Positions 28,208-36,729 of a DNA stretch of 64,000 bases are shown here, in pieces (positions within the stretch are counted from its first letter, which is position 1; each line of letters starts with the position of its first letter). Where the stretch lies: NCBI GenBank assembly GCA_945952105.1, contig CAMFGZ010000013.1:62001-126000 (forward strand). Direction: 5' to 3'. The notes beneath the pieces are model-generated. The model was given only the letters and a program-made list of their open reading frames with translations. It was not told where the DNA came from and did not search any database. The DNA is from an uncultured Rhodospirillaceae bacterium (GTDB lineage Bacteria; Pseudomonadota; Alphaproteobacteria; Reyranellales; Reyranellaceae). A program made the translations under genes and the position numbers.

Positions 28208-29145
28208 AGCTGTTGGGCCCTGAACGTATCGCACTGGCGCGGGTCGCCCGTGTCCAGCCCCTTGCGGAACCAGCGTGCGCGCTGCGCGCTGGTGCCGTGC
28301 GTAAAGCTGTCGGGCACGACCCGGCCCTGGCTCTGCTTCTGCAACGCGTCGTCACCGATCGCGGAGGCGGCCGCCAGCGCTTGCTCGACGTCCTTGTCGT
28401 CGATCATCTTGCCGCCGCGCTGCTTGTCGGCGCGGTTCGCCCAGACACCGGCGAAGCAGTCGGCCTGGAGTTCGGTCCGCACCGACAGCGCGTTGCCGTC
28501 GCGCTTGCTCATGCTCTCGCGCATCTGCTGCACCTTGCCTGAGATGCCGAGCAGGTTCTGCACGTGATGGCCGACCTCGTGGGCGATCACGTAGGCCTGC
28601 GGAAACTGGCCGGGCGCGCGGAAGCGGCGCGCCAGCTCGTCGAAGAAACCGAGGTCGAGATAGACCCGCTGGTCGGCCGGGCAATAGAACGGGCCCATCG
28701 CCGCCTGGCCGACGCCGCATTCGGTGCGCGTGGCGTCACGGAACAGGACCAGCTTCGGATCGCGATACTGGCGGCCCATGTCGCGGAAGACCTCCTGCCA
28801 GACATCCTCGGTGCTCTTGAGCACCCGAGAGACGAACTGGGTCTCGGCGTCACCGGCCGGCGCCTGCGCGCCAGGCGTGCGGCTGGCCGAGGAAGAAGGA
28901 GGGGCCGGCGTGTAGCTCGACGTGCCGCCGCCAGCGATGTCGCTGAGGATGGCGCCCGGGTCGGCGCCCATGATCATGGCGATGACGACGAAAGCCACCA
29001 GGCCGAAGCCGCCCTTGAACAGGCCACCGCCCCCGCCGCCCATCGGAATGGGAAAGCCGCCCCCGCCGAAGCCTCCGCCGCCGAATCCGCCGCCTTCGCT
29101 GCGGCGATCCTCGATGTTGCTGCTCTGGTCGCCATCCATCTGCAT
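28204..29145 (-). CDS. Neutral zinc metallopeptidase, YpfJ family
   Basis: 313 residues. The Gly-rich N-terminus (about residues 18-45, mostly GGGF and GGGG) is followed by one membrane segment (LVAFVVIAMIMGA). The peptidase domain contains YVIAHEVGHHVQNLLG, the HExxH zinc site near residue 200, with LQADCFAGVWAN supplying the third ligand region. The usual FYCPADQRVYLDLGFFDEL is present upstream. Membrane-anchored; the substrate of this family is not known. Its stop lies inside the hairpin shared with the FAH-family gene. Confidence 0.92.
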   Translation of the reverse strand: MQMDGDQSSNIEDRRSEGGGFGGGGFGGGGFPIPMGGGGGGLFKGGFGLVAFVVIAMIMGADPGAILSDIAGGGTSSYTPAPPSSSASRTPGAQAPAGDAETQFVSRVLKSTEDVWQEVFRDMGRQYRDPKLVLFRDATRTECGVGQAAMGPFYCPADQRVYLDLGFFDELARRFRAPGQFPQAYVIAHEVGHHVQNLLGISGKVQQMRESMSKRDGNALSVRTELQADCFAGVWANRADKQRGGKMIDDKDVEQALAAASAIGDDALQKQSQGRVVPDSFTHGTSAQRARWFRKGLDTGDPRQCDTFRAQQL

Positions 29146-29211
29146 GGCTAGGTCTCCTTAGTCGACATGTCCCCGGCGGGATCGTCTTCGGATGGTCTAT
29201 AGTGTCCGGCG

Positions 29212-30033
29212 ATGAGTCTCACCATTGCGACCTGGAACATAAACTCGGTCCGGCTGCGGATCGGAAACGTCGAACGGTTCGTGAAGTTGCGCAAGCCCGA
29301 CGTGCTGTGCCTTCAGGAGACCAAATGCCCGGACGAGTTCTTCCCGCACGAGGCCTTCGAGCGGATGGGTTACACCCATCGCTTCGTGCAGGGGATGAAG
29401 GCCTATAACGGCGTGGCGGTCCTCTCGAAGGTGCCGTTCGCCGCAGGCAACATCCACCATCGGTGCGGCAAGGAGGATTGCCGCCACGTCGAGGTCGCGC
29501 TGGATGTCGGGGGCGACCCGATCCTGCTCGACAATCTCTACATCCCCGCGGGCGGCGACATTCCCGACCCCGACCTCAACGTGAAGTTCGCGCACAAGCT
29601 CGACTTCTACCGCGAGATGGCGGCCTGGTACGCCGAGCGCAAGCCCGGCCCGCGCGCCCGCAAGGGCCTGCGCCGCATAACGGTGGGCGATCTCAACGTG
29701 GCGCCGCTGGAGCACGATGTGTGGAGTCACAAGCAGCTCCTCAAGATCGTCTCGCACACGCCTGTCGAGGTGGAGCTGTTCGGCAAGCTCCAGGCCTCGC
29801 TCGACTGGATCGACGTCCCGCGCCGGTTCGTGCCGGAAGACCAGAAGCTCTATTCCTGGTGGAGCTACCGCAACAATGACTGGCGCGTGTCCAACCGCGG
29901 CCGGCGGCTCGATCATATCCTGGCAAGCCCCGGCCTTGCCGGCGCGATCCACAGCCACCACATCGACGTGGACTTGCGCGACTGGGAGAAGGCATCGGAC
30001 CATGTGCCGGTGTCGGCGACGTTCGAGGTTTAG
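29212..30033 (+). CDS. xth: Exodeoxyribonuclease III (AP endonuclease family)
   Basis: 273 residues. Endonuclease/exonuclease/phosphatase fold motifs in order: IATWNINSVRLR, LCLQETK (metal Glu), NGVAVLSK, DNLYIPAGGD, VGDLNVAP (catalytic Asp-Asn), SWWSYRNNDWRVSNRGRRLDHIL and SDHVPVSATF (Asp-His pair). Acts in base excision repair, cutting 5' of abasic sites. A TATAGT at 29198-29203 lies just before the ATG and no ribosome site is visible, hinting at a very short or absent leader. Divergent from the metallopeptidase gene. Confidence 0.93.
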   Translation: MSLTIATWNINSVRLRIGNVERFVKLRKPDVLCLQETKCPDEFFPHEAFERMGYTHRFVQGMKAYNGVAVLSKVPFAAGNIHHRCGKEDCRHVEVALDVGGDPILLDNLYIPAGGDIPDPDLNVKFAHKLDFYREMAAWYAERKPGPRARKGLRRITVGDLNVAPLEHDVWSHKQLLKIVSHTPVEVELFGKLQASLDWIDVPRRFVPEDQKLYSWWSYRNNDWRVSNRGRRLDHILASPGLAGAIHSHHIDVDLRDWEKASDHVPVSATFEV

Positions 30034-30045
30034 GGGGAGCCCGCC

Positions 30046-30291
30046 ATGCTGCAAATCATCTTCACCATCCTGATCGGCTTCGTGGTCGGCCTGCTGGCCC
30101 GCTGGATCGGTCCAGGTGCGCAGATCCAAGGCTTCTGGATCACCGTTCTCATCGGAGTCGTGGGCTCTGTCATCGCGACCTATGGCGGTCAGGCGCTCGG
30201 TCTCTATCGCGCCGGCCAGCCGGCCGGCTTCATCGGCTCGGTCGTCGGCGCCGTCGTGCTCCTGGCGCTGGTCCAGCTCTTCGGCCGCTAA
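30046..30291 (+). CDS. GlsB/YeaQ/YmgE-family small membrane protein
   Basis: 81 residues with three hydrophobic segments: IIFTILIGFVVGLLARWI, GFWITVLIGVVGSVIATYGG and GFIGSVVGAVVLLALVQLFG. The GLLARWIGPG turn fits the transglycosylase-associated (Transgly_assoc) family, a stress-linked group with no proven enzymatic role. It begins 12 bp after the exonuclease gene, with GGGGAG upstream. It overlaps the convergent methyltransferase gene by four bases. Confidence 0.88.
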   Translation: MLQIIFTILIGFVVGLLARWIGPGAQIQGFWITVLIGVVGSVIATYGGQALGLYRAGQPAGFIGSVVGAVVLLALVQLFGR

Positions 30292-30776
30292 CTCACGCGA
30301 TAGATGAAATAGCGGTCCTTCGGCACGCCCGGAGGATCGGGCTGGCGCTGCCAGCGTGCGACGTCGAGCGACTGGTTGGCGAGCACATAGCCGCCTGAAA
30401 CGGCCAGCCGGTCGAGCGCCGGACCCAGCCACTTGCCCATTTCGACGTTGGCCGCATGATCGCCGGTGCCGAGATCGGTGTGGATCAGCGCCGCCGTCGC
30501 GCCGAGCCTCGTCACGGCTTGCGGGATCGTCGTGTCGGCATCGCCGAGGAACAACCGGTCGTCGGGCGGTATGCAGTCGGGATGGGCGGCCACCTTGCGC
30601 TCGAACACGTAGATGTCGCGGCCGGGAAACAGCTCGCGCAGATGGTCGTAGGTACGGCCGTTGCCCAAGCCCACTTCGAGAAGGGGGCCCTGCACGGCAT
30701 CGATCGCGGGCTTGAGAAAGTTCAGGCAATCGCGCTGCGCCTGCATGCGCGCTATGAAACTGTCGAGACGACTCAT
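30288..30776 (-). CDS. Small class I SAM-dependent methyltransferase
   Basis: 162 residues. Motif I is LLEVGLGNGRTYDHLRELF near residue 33, followed by IYVFERKVAAHPDC and ALIHTDLGTGD. From memory it matches the short Methyltransf_17 group, whose substrate is unknown. It is the last of three genes (ABC exporter, cyclic-nucleotide-binding protein, methyltransferase) on the minus strand, 25 bp after the second, and could be co-transcribed with them. Confidence 0.8.
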   Translation of the reverse strand: MSRLDSFIARMQAQRDCLNFLKPAIDAVQGPLLEVGLGNGRTYDHLRELFPGRDIYVFERKVAAHPDCIPPDDRLFLGDADTTIPQAVTRLGATAALIHTDLGTGDHAANVEMGKWLGPALDRLAVSGGYVLANQSLDVARWQRQPDPPGVPKDRYFIYRVS

Positions 30777-30801
30777 GACGATGCGATGACTCCCGCGGTC
30801 C

Positions 30802-31251
30802 TCAGGCCGCCTTGGTCGCGGCGCGCAGTTTCTGGTTGGTGTCTTCCAGGCGATGGGCCAGCTCGCGCATGATCTCGATCGCCATCTCGGGAAATTCCGC
30901 GACCAGGCGATAGAACATGTCCTTGGTGATCTTGAGGGTCGCGAGCGGCTCCTTCGCCTTGATCGTCGCGGTGCGCGGGACGTCGCACAGGATGGCGATC
31001 TCGCCGAAGAAGCTGTTGCGCTTCATCTCGGCCACCGCGATCTGGCCGCTCGGCGTGTCGATCAGCACGTCGGCGGTCCCGCCCAGGATGACGTACATCG
31101 TGTCGCCCGGATCGCCCTGGTGACAGACCTCCTGGCCGATCGCGAAGTTCACCCGCTCGCTGGTGAAGGCCAGCAGCTTCAATCTCGCCTGCTCGACCTT
31201 CGAGAAGATCGGCACGCCCTTCAGCAGCTCTACTTCCTCGTTGAGGTTCAT
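30802..31251 (-). CDS. Cyclic nucleotide-binding domain protein
   Basis: 149 residues made of a single CNBD (roughly 12-130) with short helices on each side. The phosphate-binding cassette FFGEIAILCDVPRTATIKA keeps the Glu and Arg that contact cyclic nucleotide, so binding of cAMP or cGMP is plausible. There is no DNA-binding or membrane domain, so it should act through a partner. The gene starts 19 bp after the ABC exporter gene, making that transporter the obvious candidate. A class III cyclase is encoded elsewhere in this window (4779-6131). Confidence 0.9.
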   Translation of the reverse strand: MNLNEEVELLKGVPIFSKVEQARLKLLAFTSERVNFAIGQEVCHQGDPGDTMYVILGGTADVLIDTPSGQIAVAEMKRNSFFGEIAILCDVPRTATIKAKEPLATLKITKDMFYRLVAEFPEMAIEIMRELAHRLEDTNQKLRAATKAA

Positions 31252-31270
31252 CGTGTCCTCCTCGGTGCGT

Positions 31271-33991
31271 CTAAGCCGATGCCATGAGATCGGCGTAAAG
31301 CCCGCCTTTGGCCGCCAGCTCCGACGGCGATCCCTGGGCGACGACGCGGCCGCCCTGCATGACGACTACCATCTCGAACGGCTCGGCCTGGTTGGGCCGG
31401 TTGGCGATCCAGAACACGCCGCGATTCGCTTCCGCGGCGCAGGCCAGGATGTTGTCCCGGATGCGGTCCTGGGTGCGGCCGTCGAACATGGCGACCGCCT
31501 CGTTGACCACCATCAGTTCTGGACGCTTGATCATTGCCCGGGCGATGCCGAGCTTCTGGCGCTGGGTGGCGGGCAGCCTCTTGCCGCCGACGCCCACATT
31601 GTATTCCAGTCCGACCTCGATCACCGAATCGCGCAGGCCGAGTTCGTCGAACACCTGGGCGATCAGGGTCCCGATGCGCTCCCCGGCCTGTGCCTGCCCG
31701 TAGACCAGGCGGCCGAACAGGATGTTGTCCTGCAGGGTGGCGGCGCTGTTGTAGCGCTCGAAATCGTAGAACTCGACGGCGTCCCGCAGGTTGGCCGGCA
31801 GGCCCTCGGCGAAGGCGCGCCGGGCACCGAGGATGCGCTCCTCCATGTCCGCGTCGATCAGGCCGAGGCGATGGCGCGCCTCGATGTAGCGGAACGGCAG
31901 GGTCATCAGCCGGATGCGGTCCGCTTCGGGCACCGCCTCGATGCCCTTGCCGCCCAGTCGCTGCAGCAGCAGCCGGACGTTGGGCAACTCGTCCGCGGAG
32001 ATGAAGCTGTACTGCTCGAACAGCGGATTGTCGGGCGACAGGCCCGAGAAGAGTTCGACCATGGTCTCGGCGATGCTGAGACCCATGCGCTGCAGGTCGA
32101 TGTCCAACCCGGTCTTCTTCAGTACCGACAGCACGTAGGGATCGGCGGCGAGATTGTCGCCGTCGAACTGCTTGCCGAGCGCGGTGCCGAACAGCAGGTT
32201 CTCCGCCACCGACAGGTTCTTGTTGTAGTGATCCTTGTTGAACGGCTCGACGAGGCCGGCATAGGTGCCGTCCTGCAGGTGCTCGTGCAGCGTATGCCGG
32301 GCCTTCAGGATCTTCTCGGCGAGATCGGGCCGAGCCGCCGCGTCGATCGTGCCGCGCAGACCCAGCGAATAGATGTCCTCGTCGAGCTCGACCTGCTTCA
32401 GCACCCGCACCATGCAGGGCAGAAGGTCGGCCGGGCCGGTGGCGCCTGCCAGCTCGTAGTCGACCCAGTCGGCATTGGGATCGAACGCCGGATTGCCGGC
32501 GCGCTCCGATTCCTTCCAGAAATTTTCGCGCAAGGCCCTCGTCGCGTCGTCATAGGTCGCCGGCGCCACGGGGCGCAGCTTGAGCCCGAACAGCAGGTTG
32601 TCACGGACCGACACCGGGAACAGATAGGTGTCCTGGCCGACATAGGCCAGTCGCGCACCGATGATGTATTCGGGCAGCTGGAAGAAATCCTTGCCGTCGA
32701 TGCGGATGGAACCGCTGGCCGGCAGGGCCTGCCGCGCCAGCACATAGCCCAGGACCTCCTTGCCCGAGCCCGATCCGCCGATCACCGCCACGCGGCGGTT
32801 GGTCGGCAAGGTCAGCGAAAGGCTGTCGAGCTGCTTGACCCGGCCATCCTCGGAAACGACCACGCCCGCCAGCGCCAGCTCCTTGCCGAGCGGCGGCGGC
32901 GGGCCGTCGGGAATCACCTGCAGTTCCGGGGGCATCATGCCCTCGGGCTGGAACTGGTCGATGACCTGCTCGTACTTGATCTGCACGTCCTGGCGCTGCT
33001 GGTCCCAGTCGATCAGCTCCTTGATCGGCGAGGGCAGGTCCTTGTAGGCGAGCAGCACGCCGACCACCGCACCGACGTCCATCTGACCCGTGATCGCGAA
33101 GTAGCCTCCGATCAGGTAGATCGCGAAAGGCGTCGCCTGCGACAGGATGTTGTTCCAGAACTTGGCGACGAACTTCTTCTGGTAGAGGTCGAAACGGATC
33201 TTGAAGATCCGGCCCAACCGCTCGGAAATGTCGGCGCGCTCGTAATTGGCGGCACCGTGGATGTGGATCTCGTGCACGCCGTCGGCCGTCTCGGCAATGC
33301 GGCCGGCGAGCTGGCGGGCCGAAATCTGGCGCTCGCGCCCCAGCACCAGGACGGGTCTGCGCAGCCGCGGGATGATCGCCATCTGCGCCGCCAGCAGGAC
33401 GATCACGATGATCCCGAGCAGCCAGTTCTGCATCATGATGAAGATGATGGCCGTGAGGGCCTGGCCACCGAGGAACATCGGCTGGACGAAAGCGTCGCCG
33501 ATGAAGCCGCCCAGCGGCTCGACCTCGTCCTTCACCATAGTGGCCAGCTCGGCCTGCTTGACCTTGCGGAAGTGGGCCGGCGGGAAGCGCAGGATACGGT
33601 CGTAGAGCTCGTAGCGCAGGCGGCGCAGCATGCGCTCGCCCATCCGGCCCTTCTGGGTGTTGATCGTCTTCTTGAACAGGCCGTTCACGACGACTGCGCC
33701 CAGGAAGACGAAGCTCATGACCACCAGGTACTGGAGCTGGTCGACCTGGAAACCGTCGAAGAAGCGGATGACCTTGCCCGGGAAGATGGCGGTCAGGTCC
33801 AGCTCCCAGACCAGGAAGGGGATGGTCTTGCTGTTCTTGAACGCGTTGCCCTGGATGCCGTTGTTTATGACCGACTTCGGCACCGTCAACGACATGAAGT
33901 AGAAAATCTGGGCGAGCACCACCAGCAGCAGGATCACGACCTGTTCGGGCCGGCTGTGCCGCCAGATGTAGGAGAAAAGGCTGCGTTCCAT
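31271..33991 (-). CDS. ABC exporter-type protein with degenerate, expanded ATPase domain
   Basis: 906 residues from the ATG at 33991. Residues 1-330 are an exporter-type membrane domain. The ATPase part begins near 375. The P-loop is GGSGSGKEVLG (K411) with Glu where Ser/Thr binds Mg2+. The Walker B Asp is Asn (LMVVNEA, N830), the H-loop His is Asn (WIANRP, N864), and the signature is LPATQRQK (806) instead of LSGGQ. P-loop and signature are 395 residues apart, against about 100 normally. The insert repeats a (D/E)N(L/I)LFG motif around N465, N598 and N756. It probably does not hydrolyse ATP like a canonical ABC protein. Divergent from a glycosyltransferase operon. Confidence 0.85.
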   Translation of the reverse strand: MERSLFSYIWRHSRPEQVVILLLVVLAQIFYFMSLTVPKSVINNGIQGNAFKNSKTIPFLVWELDLTAIFPGKVIRFFDGFQVDQLQYLVVMSFVFLGAVVVNGLFKKTINTQKGRMGERMLRRLRYELYDRILRFPPAHFRKVKQAELATMVKDEVEPLGGFIGDAFVQPMFLGGQALTAIIFIMMQNWLLGIIVIVLLAAQMAIIPRLRRPVLVLGRERQISARQLAGRIAETADGVHEIHIHGAANYERADISERLGRIFKIRFDLYQKKFVAKFWNNILSQATPFAIYLIGGYFAITGQMDVGAVVGVLLAYKDLPSPIKELIDWDQQRQDVQIKYEQVIDQFQPEGMMPPELQVIPDGPPPPLGKELALAGVVVSEDGRVKQLDSLSLTLPTNRRVAVIGGSGSGKEVLGYVLARQALPASGSIRIDGKDFFQLPEYIIGARLAYVGQDTYLFPVSVRDNLLFGLKLRPVAPATYDDATRALRENFWKESERAGNPAFDPNADWVDYELAGATGPADLLPCMVRVLKQVELDEDIYSLGLRGTIDAAARPDLAEKILKARHTLHEHLQDGTYAGLVEPFNKDHYNKNLSVAENLLFGTALGKQFDGDNLAADPYVLSVLKKTGLDIDLQRMGLSIAETMVELFSGLSPDNPLFEQYSFISADELPNVRLLLQRLGGKGIEAVPEADRIRLMTLPFRYIEARHRLGLIDADMEERILGARRAFAEGLPANLRDAVEFYDFERYNSAATLQDNILFGRLVYGQAQAGERIGTLIAQVFDELGLRDSVIEVGLEYNVGVGGKRLPATQRQKLGIARAMIKRPELMVVNEAVAMFDGRTQDRIRDNILACAAEANRGVFWIANRPNQAEPFEMVVVMQGGRVVAQGSPSELAAKGGLYADLMASA

Positions 33992-34162
33992 GAACCCTGC
34001 GTCGCCACGATCGCGCTTCCCCCTATAGGCGATCAGGCCCTTGATTACATTAGATTTTTGCCGGGTTGCCGCACCGGGGGTTCGCGACACCCCTGGCTTG
34101 TGGCATAGTCGGTCCGTCGTTCACCGGTCGGGGCAATAGCCGCTTCGGCGAGGGAGAGGCCA

Positions 34163-35440
34163 ATGCCCGCCAGCACCCGGTCCAAGCGTGTGCTCCTGTA
34201 CAGCCACGATTCGTTCGGTCTCGGCCATGTGAGTCGCTGCCGGACGATCGCCAATGCGATCGTCGAGGCCGACCAGTCGGTCTCGGTGCTCATCCTGTCC
34301 GGTTCCCCGGTCGTCGGCTCCTACGAATTCCGATCGGGTGTCGACTTCGTGCGCATCCCCGGCGTGGTGAAGATCGAAACCGGCGAATACGACTCGGCGA
34401 ACCTGCGCATGAACGTCGAGCACACGCTCGAAATGCGCACCCGCATCATCCGCGACACCGCCGACATCTACAGGCCCGACCTCTTCATCGTCGACAAGGA
34501 GCCGCTCGGCCTGCGCGGCGAGGTCGGTCCGGCGCTGCGGCTGCTGAAGGAGCGTGGGACGCCCCTCGTGCTCGGCCTGCGCGATGTGATGGACGACCCC
34601 ACCCAGCTCGCCAAGGAATGGGAGCGCAAGAACGTCGTGCCGGCGCTGCGCGATCTCTACGACGAGATCTGGGTCTATGGCCTGCCGCAGGTCAACAAGC
34701 CGCTGACCGGCATCGACGTTCCGCCGTCGGTCCGTCACAAGATGGTCTATACCGGCTACCTGCGCCGCGAGCTCCCGCTGCATGGCGACGTGCCGCACGA
34801 GATGGAAGAGATCGACGGTCCCTTCATCCTGGTCACGCCCGGCGGCGGTGGCGACGGCGTCGAGCTGGTCGACTGGGTGCTGGCCGCCTACGAGACCGAT
34901 CCGAACATTCCCTACGGTGCGGTCATCGTGTTCGGCCCATTCATGTCGGCCACCGCGCGCGAGGCCTTCAAGGAACGCGCGGCGAAGTTCCCGAACATCC
35001 GCACGCTCACCTTCACCAACAATCTCGGCGCCCTGATGCAAAAGGCGGCCGGCGTCGTCGCCATGGGCGGCTACAATACGTTCTGCGAGATCCTGTCGTT
35101 CGACAAGAGGGCGATCATCGTGCCGCGCACCCGGCCGCGCCTCGAGCAGTTCATCCGCGCCCGCGCCGCCCGCAACATCGGTCTGGTCGAGATGCTCGAT
35201 GCCGATCGCGGCCGCGCCCCCCAGGCCATGGCGACAGCCCTGCGTCACCTGCCGCAGCAGGGCCTCCCGAGCGACGTCGTGGTCCCGGGGCTGCTCGACG
35301 GGTTGCGCAGCGTCTGGCGTCTCGTGTCCAAACAGCTTTCCCATCCGCATCGGGGGCCTGCATCGCTCGAAAGCGCCGCGCAGGGCGGTGAACTCGCCTC
35401 CGCCGACCCGGTGCCGCTGCCCGGACGCGCCCGGACCTGA
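34163..35440 (+). CDS. Predicted glycosyltransferase (GT-B fold, MurG/UGT-like)
   Basis: 425 residues, GGGAGAGG upstream. It starts LLYSHDSFGLGHVSRCRTIANAI, the nucleotide-sugar glycosyltransferase entry with Gly-His, and has PDLFIVDKEPLG, ILVTPGGGGDG near residue 230 and the donor-binding VVAMGGYNTFCEILSF about residue 295. It resembles COG4671-type predicted glycosyltransferases. The C-terminal 50 residues are probably disordered. No membrane segment. First gene of a ten-gene unit ending at 45027; it is divergent from the degenerate ABC exporter with a 171-bp spacer. Confidence 0.85.
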   Translation: MPASTRSKRVLLYSHDSFGLGHVSRCRTIANAIVEADQSVSVLILSGSPVVGSYEFRSGVDFVRIPGVVKIETGEYDSANLRMNVEHTLEMRTRIIRDTADIYRPDLFIVDKEPLGLRGEVGPALRLLKERGTPLVLGLRDVMDDPTQLAKEWERKNVVPALRDLYDEIWVYGLPQVNKPLTGIDVPPSVRHKMVYTGYLRRELPLHGDVPHEMEEIDGPFILVTPGGGGDGVELVDWVLAAYETDPNIPYGAVIVFGPFMSATAREAFKERAAKFPNIRTLTFTNNLGALMQKAAGVVAMGGYNTFCEILSFDKRAIIVPRTRPRLEQFIRARAARNIGLVEMLDADRGRAPQAMATALRHLPQQGLPSDVVVPGLLDGLRSVWRLVSKQLSHPHRGPASLESAAQGGELASADPVPLPGRART

Positions 35441-35452
35441 CCCCGGCCATCG

Positions 35453-36727
35453 ATGTCGCAAACCGGCGGGGCAAAAGTCGCGGTCATCCTGAAGGGCTGG
35501 CCGCGCCTCTCTGAGACTTTCATCGCGCAGGAGATCGCAGGACTCGAGGCGCGGGGCGTGGCGCTCGAACTCTGGTCGATGCGCCAGCCGACCGACACGG
35601 CGCGGCATCCGGTGCATGACCGCGTGCGCGGCCGGGTCACTTACTTGCCCGAGTACCTCAAAGACCAGCCTGGCCGCGTCTTCGCCGCCTGGCTGAAGGC
35701 GCGTCGCCTGCCGGGCTACGCCGCGGCGCACGCAAGGTTCCTGGCCGACCTGAAGCGCGACCGTACGTCGAACCGGGTTCGCCGCTGGGGTCAGGCGCTG
35801 GTGCTGGCGGCCGAGCTGCCGCCCACGATCGAGCGGCTCTACGCGCACTTCCTCCACACGCCGGCCTCGGTGACGCGCTACGCCGCCACGATGCGCGGCC
35901 TGCCGTGGAGCGTATCGGCGCATGCCAAGGACATCTGGACCAGCGAGGGCTGGGACGTCCGCGAGAAGCTTGACGATTGTGCGTGGCTCGTGACTTGCAC
36001 CAATGTCGGCCTCGAGCGGCTGAAGGAACTGGCGTCGAAGCCGGAGAAGCTGAGGCTCGTCTATCACGGGCTCGATTTCACCCACCTCCCGGCGCCGCCA
36101 CCACCCCGTCCACCGCGCGACGGCTCCGATCCGGCCGATCCCGTCGTGATCCTGTCGGTCGGCCGCAAGGTCGAGAAGAAGGGCTACGACGATCTGCTGA
36201 ACGCGCTGGCCGCATTGCCTGCCGGTCTTCACTGGCATTTCGAGCATGTCGGCGCCGGCAGCCTGTCCGACGCGCTGAAGGCCCAGGCCGCGTCGCTCGG
36301 CATCGCCGATCGCTGCGTCTGGCACGGCGCTCAGCCGCAGAAGGCGGTGTTCGCGGCGCTGGCGCGCGCCGATCTCTTTGTGCTTGCGAGCAAGAAGGCG
36401 GCCGACGGCGATCAGGACGGCCTGCCGAACGTGTTGATGGAAGCCGCGCATCAGGGCTTGCCGCTGGTGTCGACACAGGCGGCCGCCATCGGCGAGTTCA
36501 TCGAGGACGGCAGGACCGGCCTGCTCGTGCCGCCGGCGTCTCCGCACGAATTGAGTGCCGCCCTGGGCCGCATGATCGCCGATCCGGCCTTGCGGCAGCT
36601 TCTGGCGCAACGCGCCGGTGAAGTTGTGCGCACGCGCTTCTCCTACGAAGCCGGCGTCGATTGGATCGCGTCGGCGCTGCAGGGCCAGCGGAGCGAAAGC
36701 ACCGTCACCGCGCGCGCCGCCGAGTAG
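35453..36727 (+). CDS. Glycosyltransferase family 4
   Basis: 424 residues. N-terminal acceptor half with LKGWPRLSETFIAQEI, typical of exopolysaccharide GT4 enzymes, and WSVSAHAKDIWTSEGWDV. C-terminal donor half: VVILSVGRKVEKKGYDDLLNAL, LFVLASKKAADGDQDGLPNVLMEAAHQGLPLVST, which holds the EX7E motif. It starts 12 bp after the first glycosyltransferase gene and ends two bases before the next one. Probably adds a sugar to an exported glycan or lipid. Confidence 0.9.
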   Translation: MSQTGGAKVAVILKGWPRLSETFIAQEIAGLEARGVALELWSMRQPTDTARHPVHDRVRGRVTYLPEYLKDQPGRVFAAWLKARRLPGYAAAHARFLADLKRDRTSNRVRRWGQALVLAAELPPTIERLYAHFLHTPASVTRYAATMRGLPWSVSAHAKDIWTSEGWDVREKLDDCAWLVTCTNVGLERLKELASKPEKLRLVYHGLDFTHLPAPPPPRPPRDGSDPADPVVILSVGRKVEKKGYDDLLNALAALPAGLHWHFEHVGAGSLSDALKAQAASLGIADRCVWHGAQPQKAVFAALARADLFVLASKKAADGDQDGLPNVLMEAAHQGLPLVSTQAAAIGEFIEDGRTGLLVPPASPHELSAALGRMIADPALRQLLAQRAGEVVRTRFSYEAGVDWIASALQGQRSESTVTARAAE

Positions 36728-36729
36728 TC

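Noticed and set aside
31163..34108. A 981-codon open frame opposite the ABC exporter gene
   Set aside because: It is antisense to a gene with clear protein motifs and has the His/Arg/Gln/Gly-rich composition produced by reading GC-rich DNA on the wrong strand.
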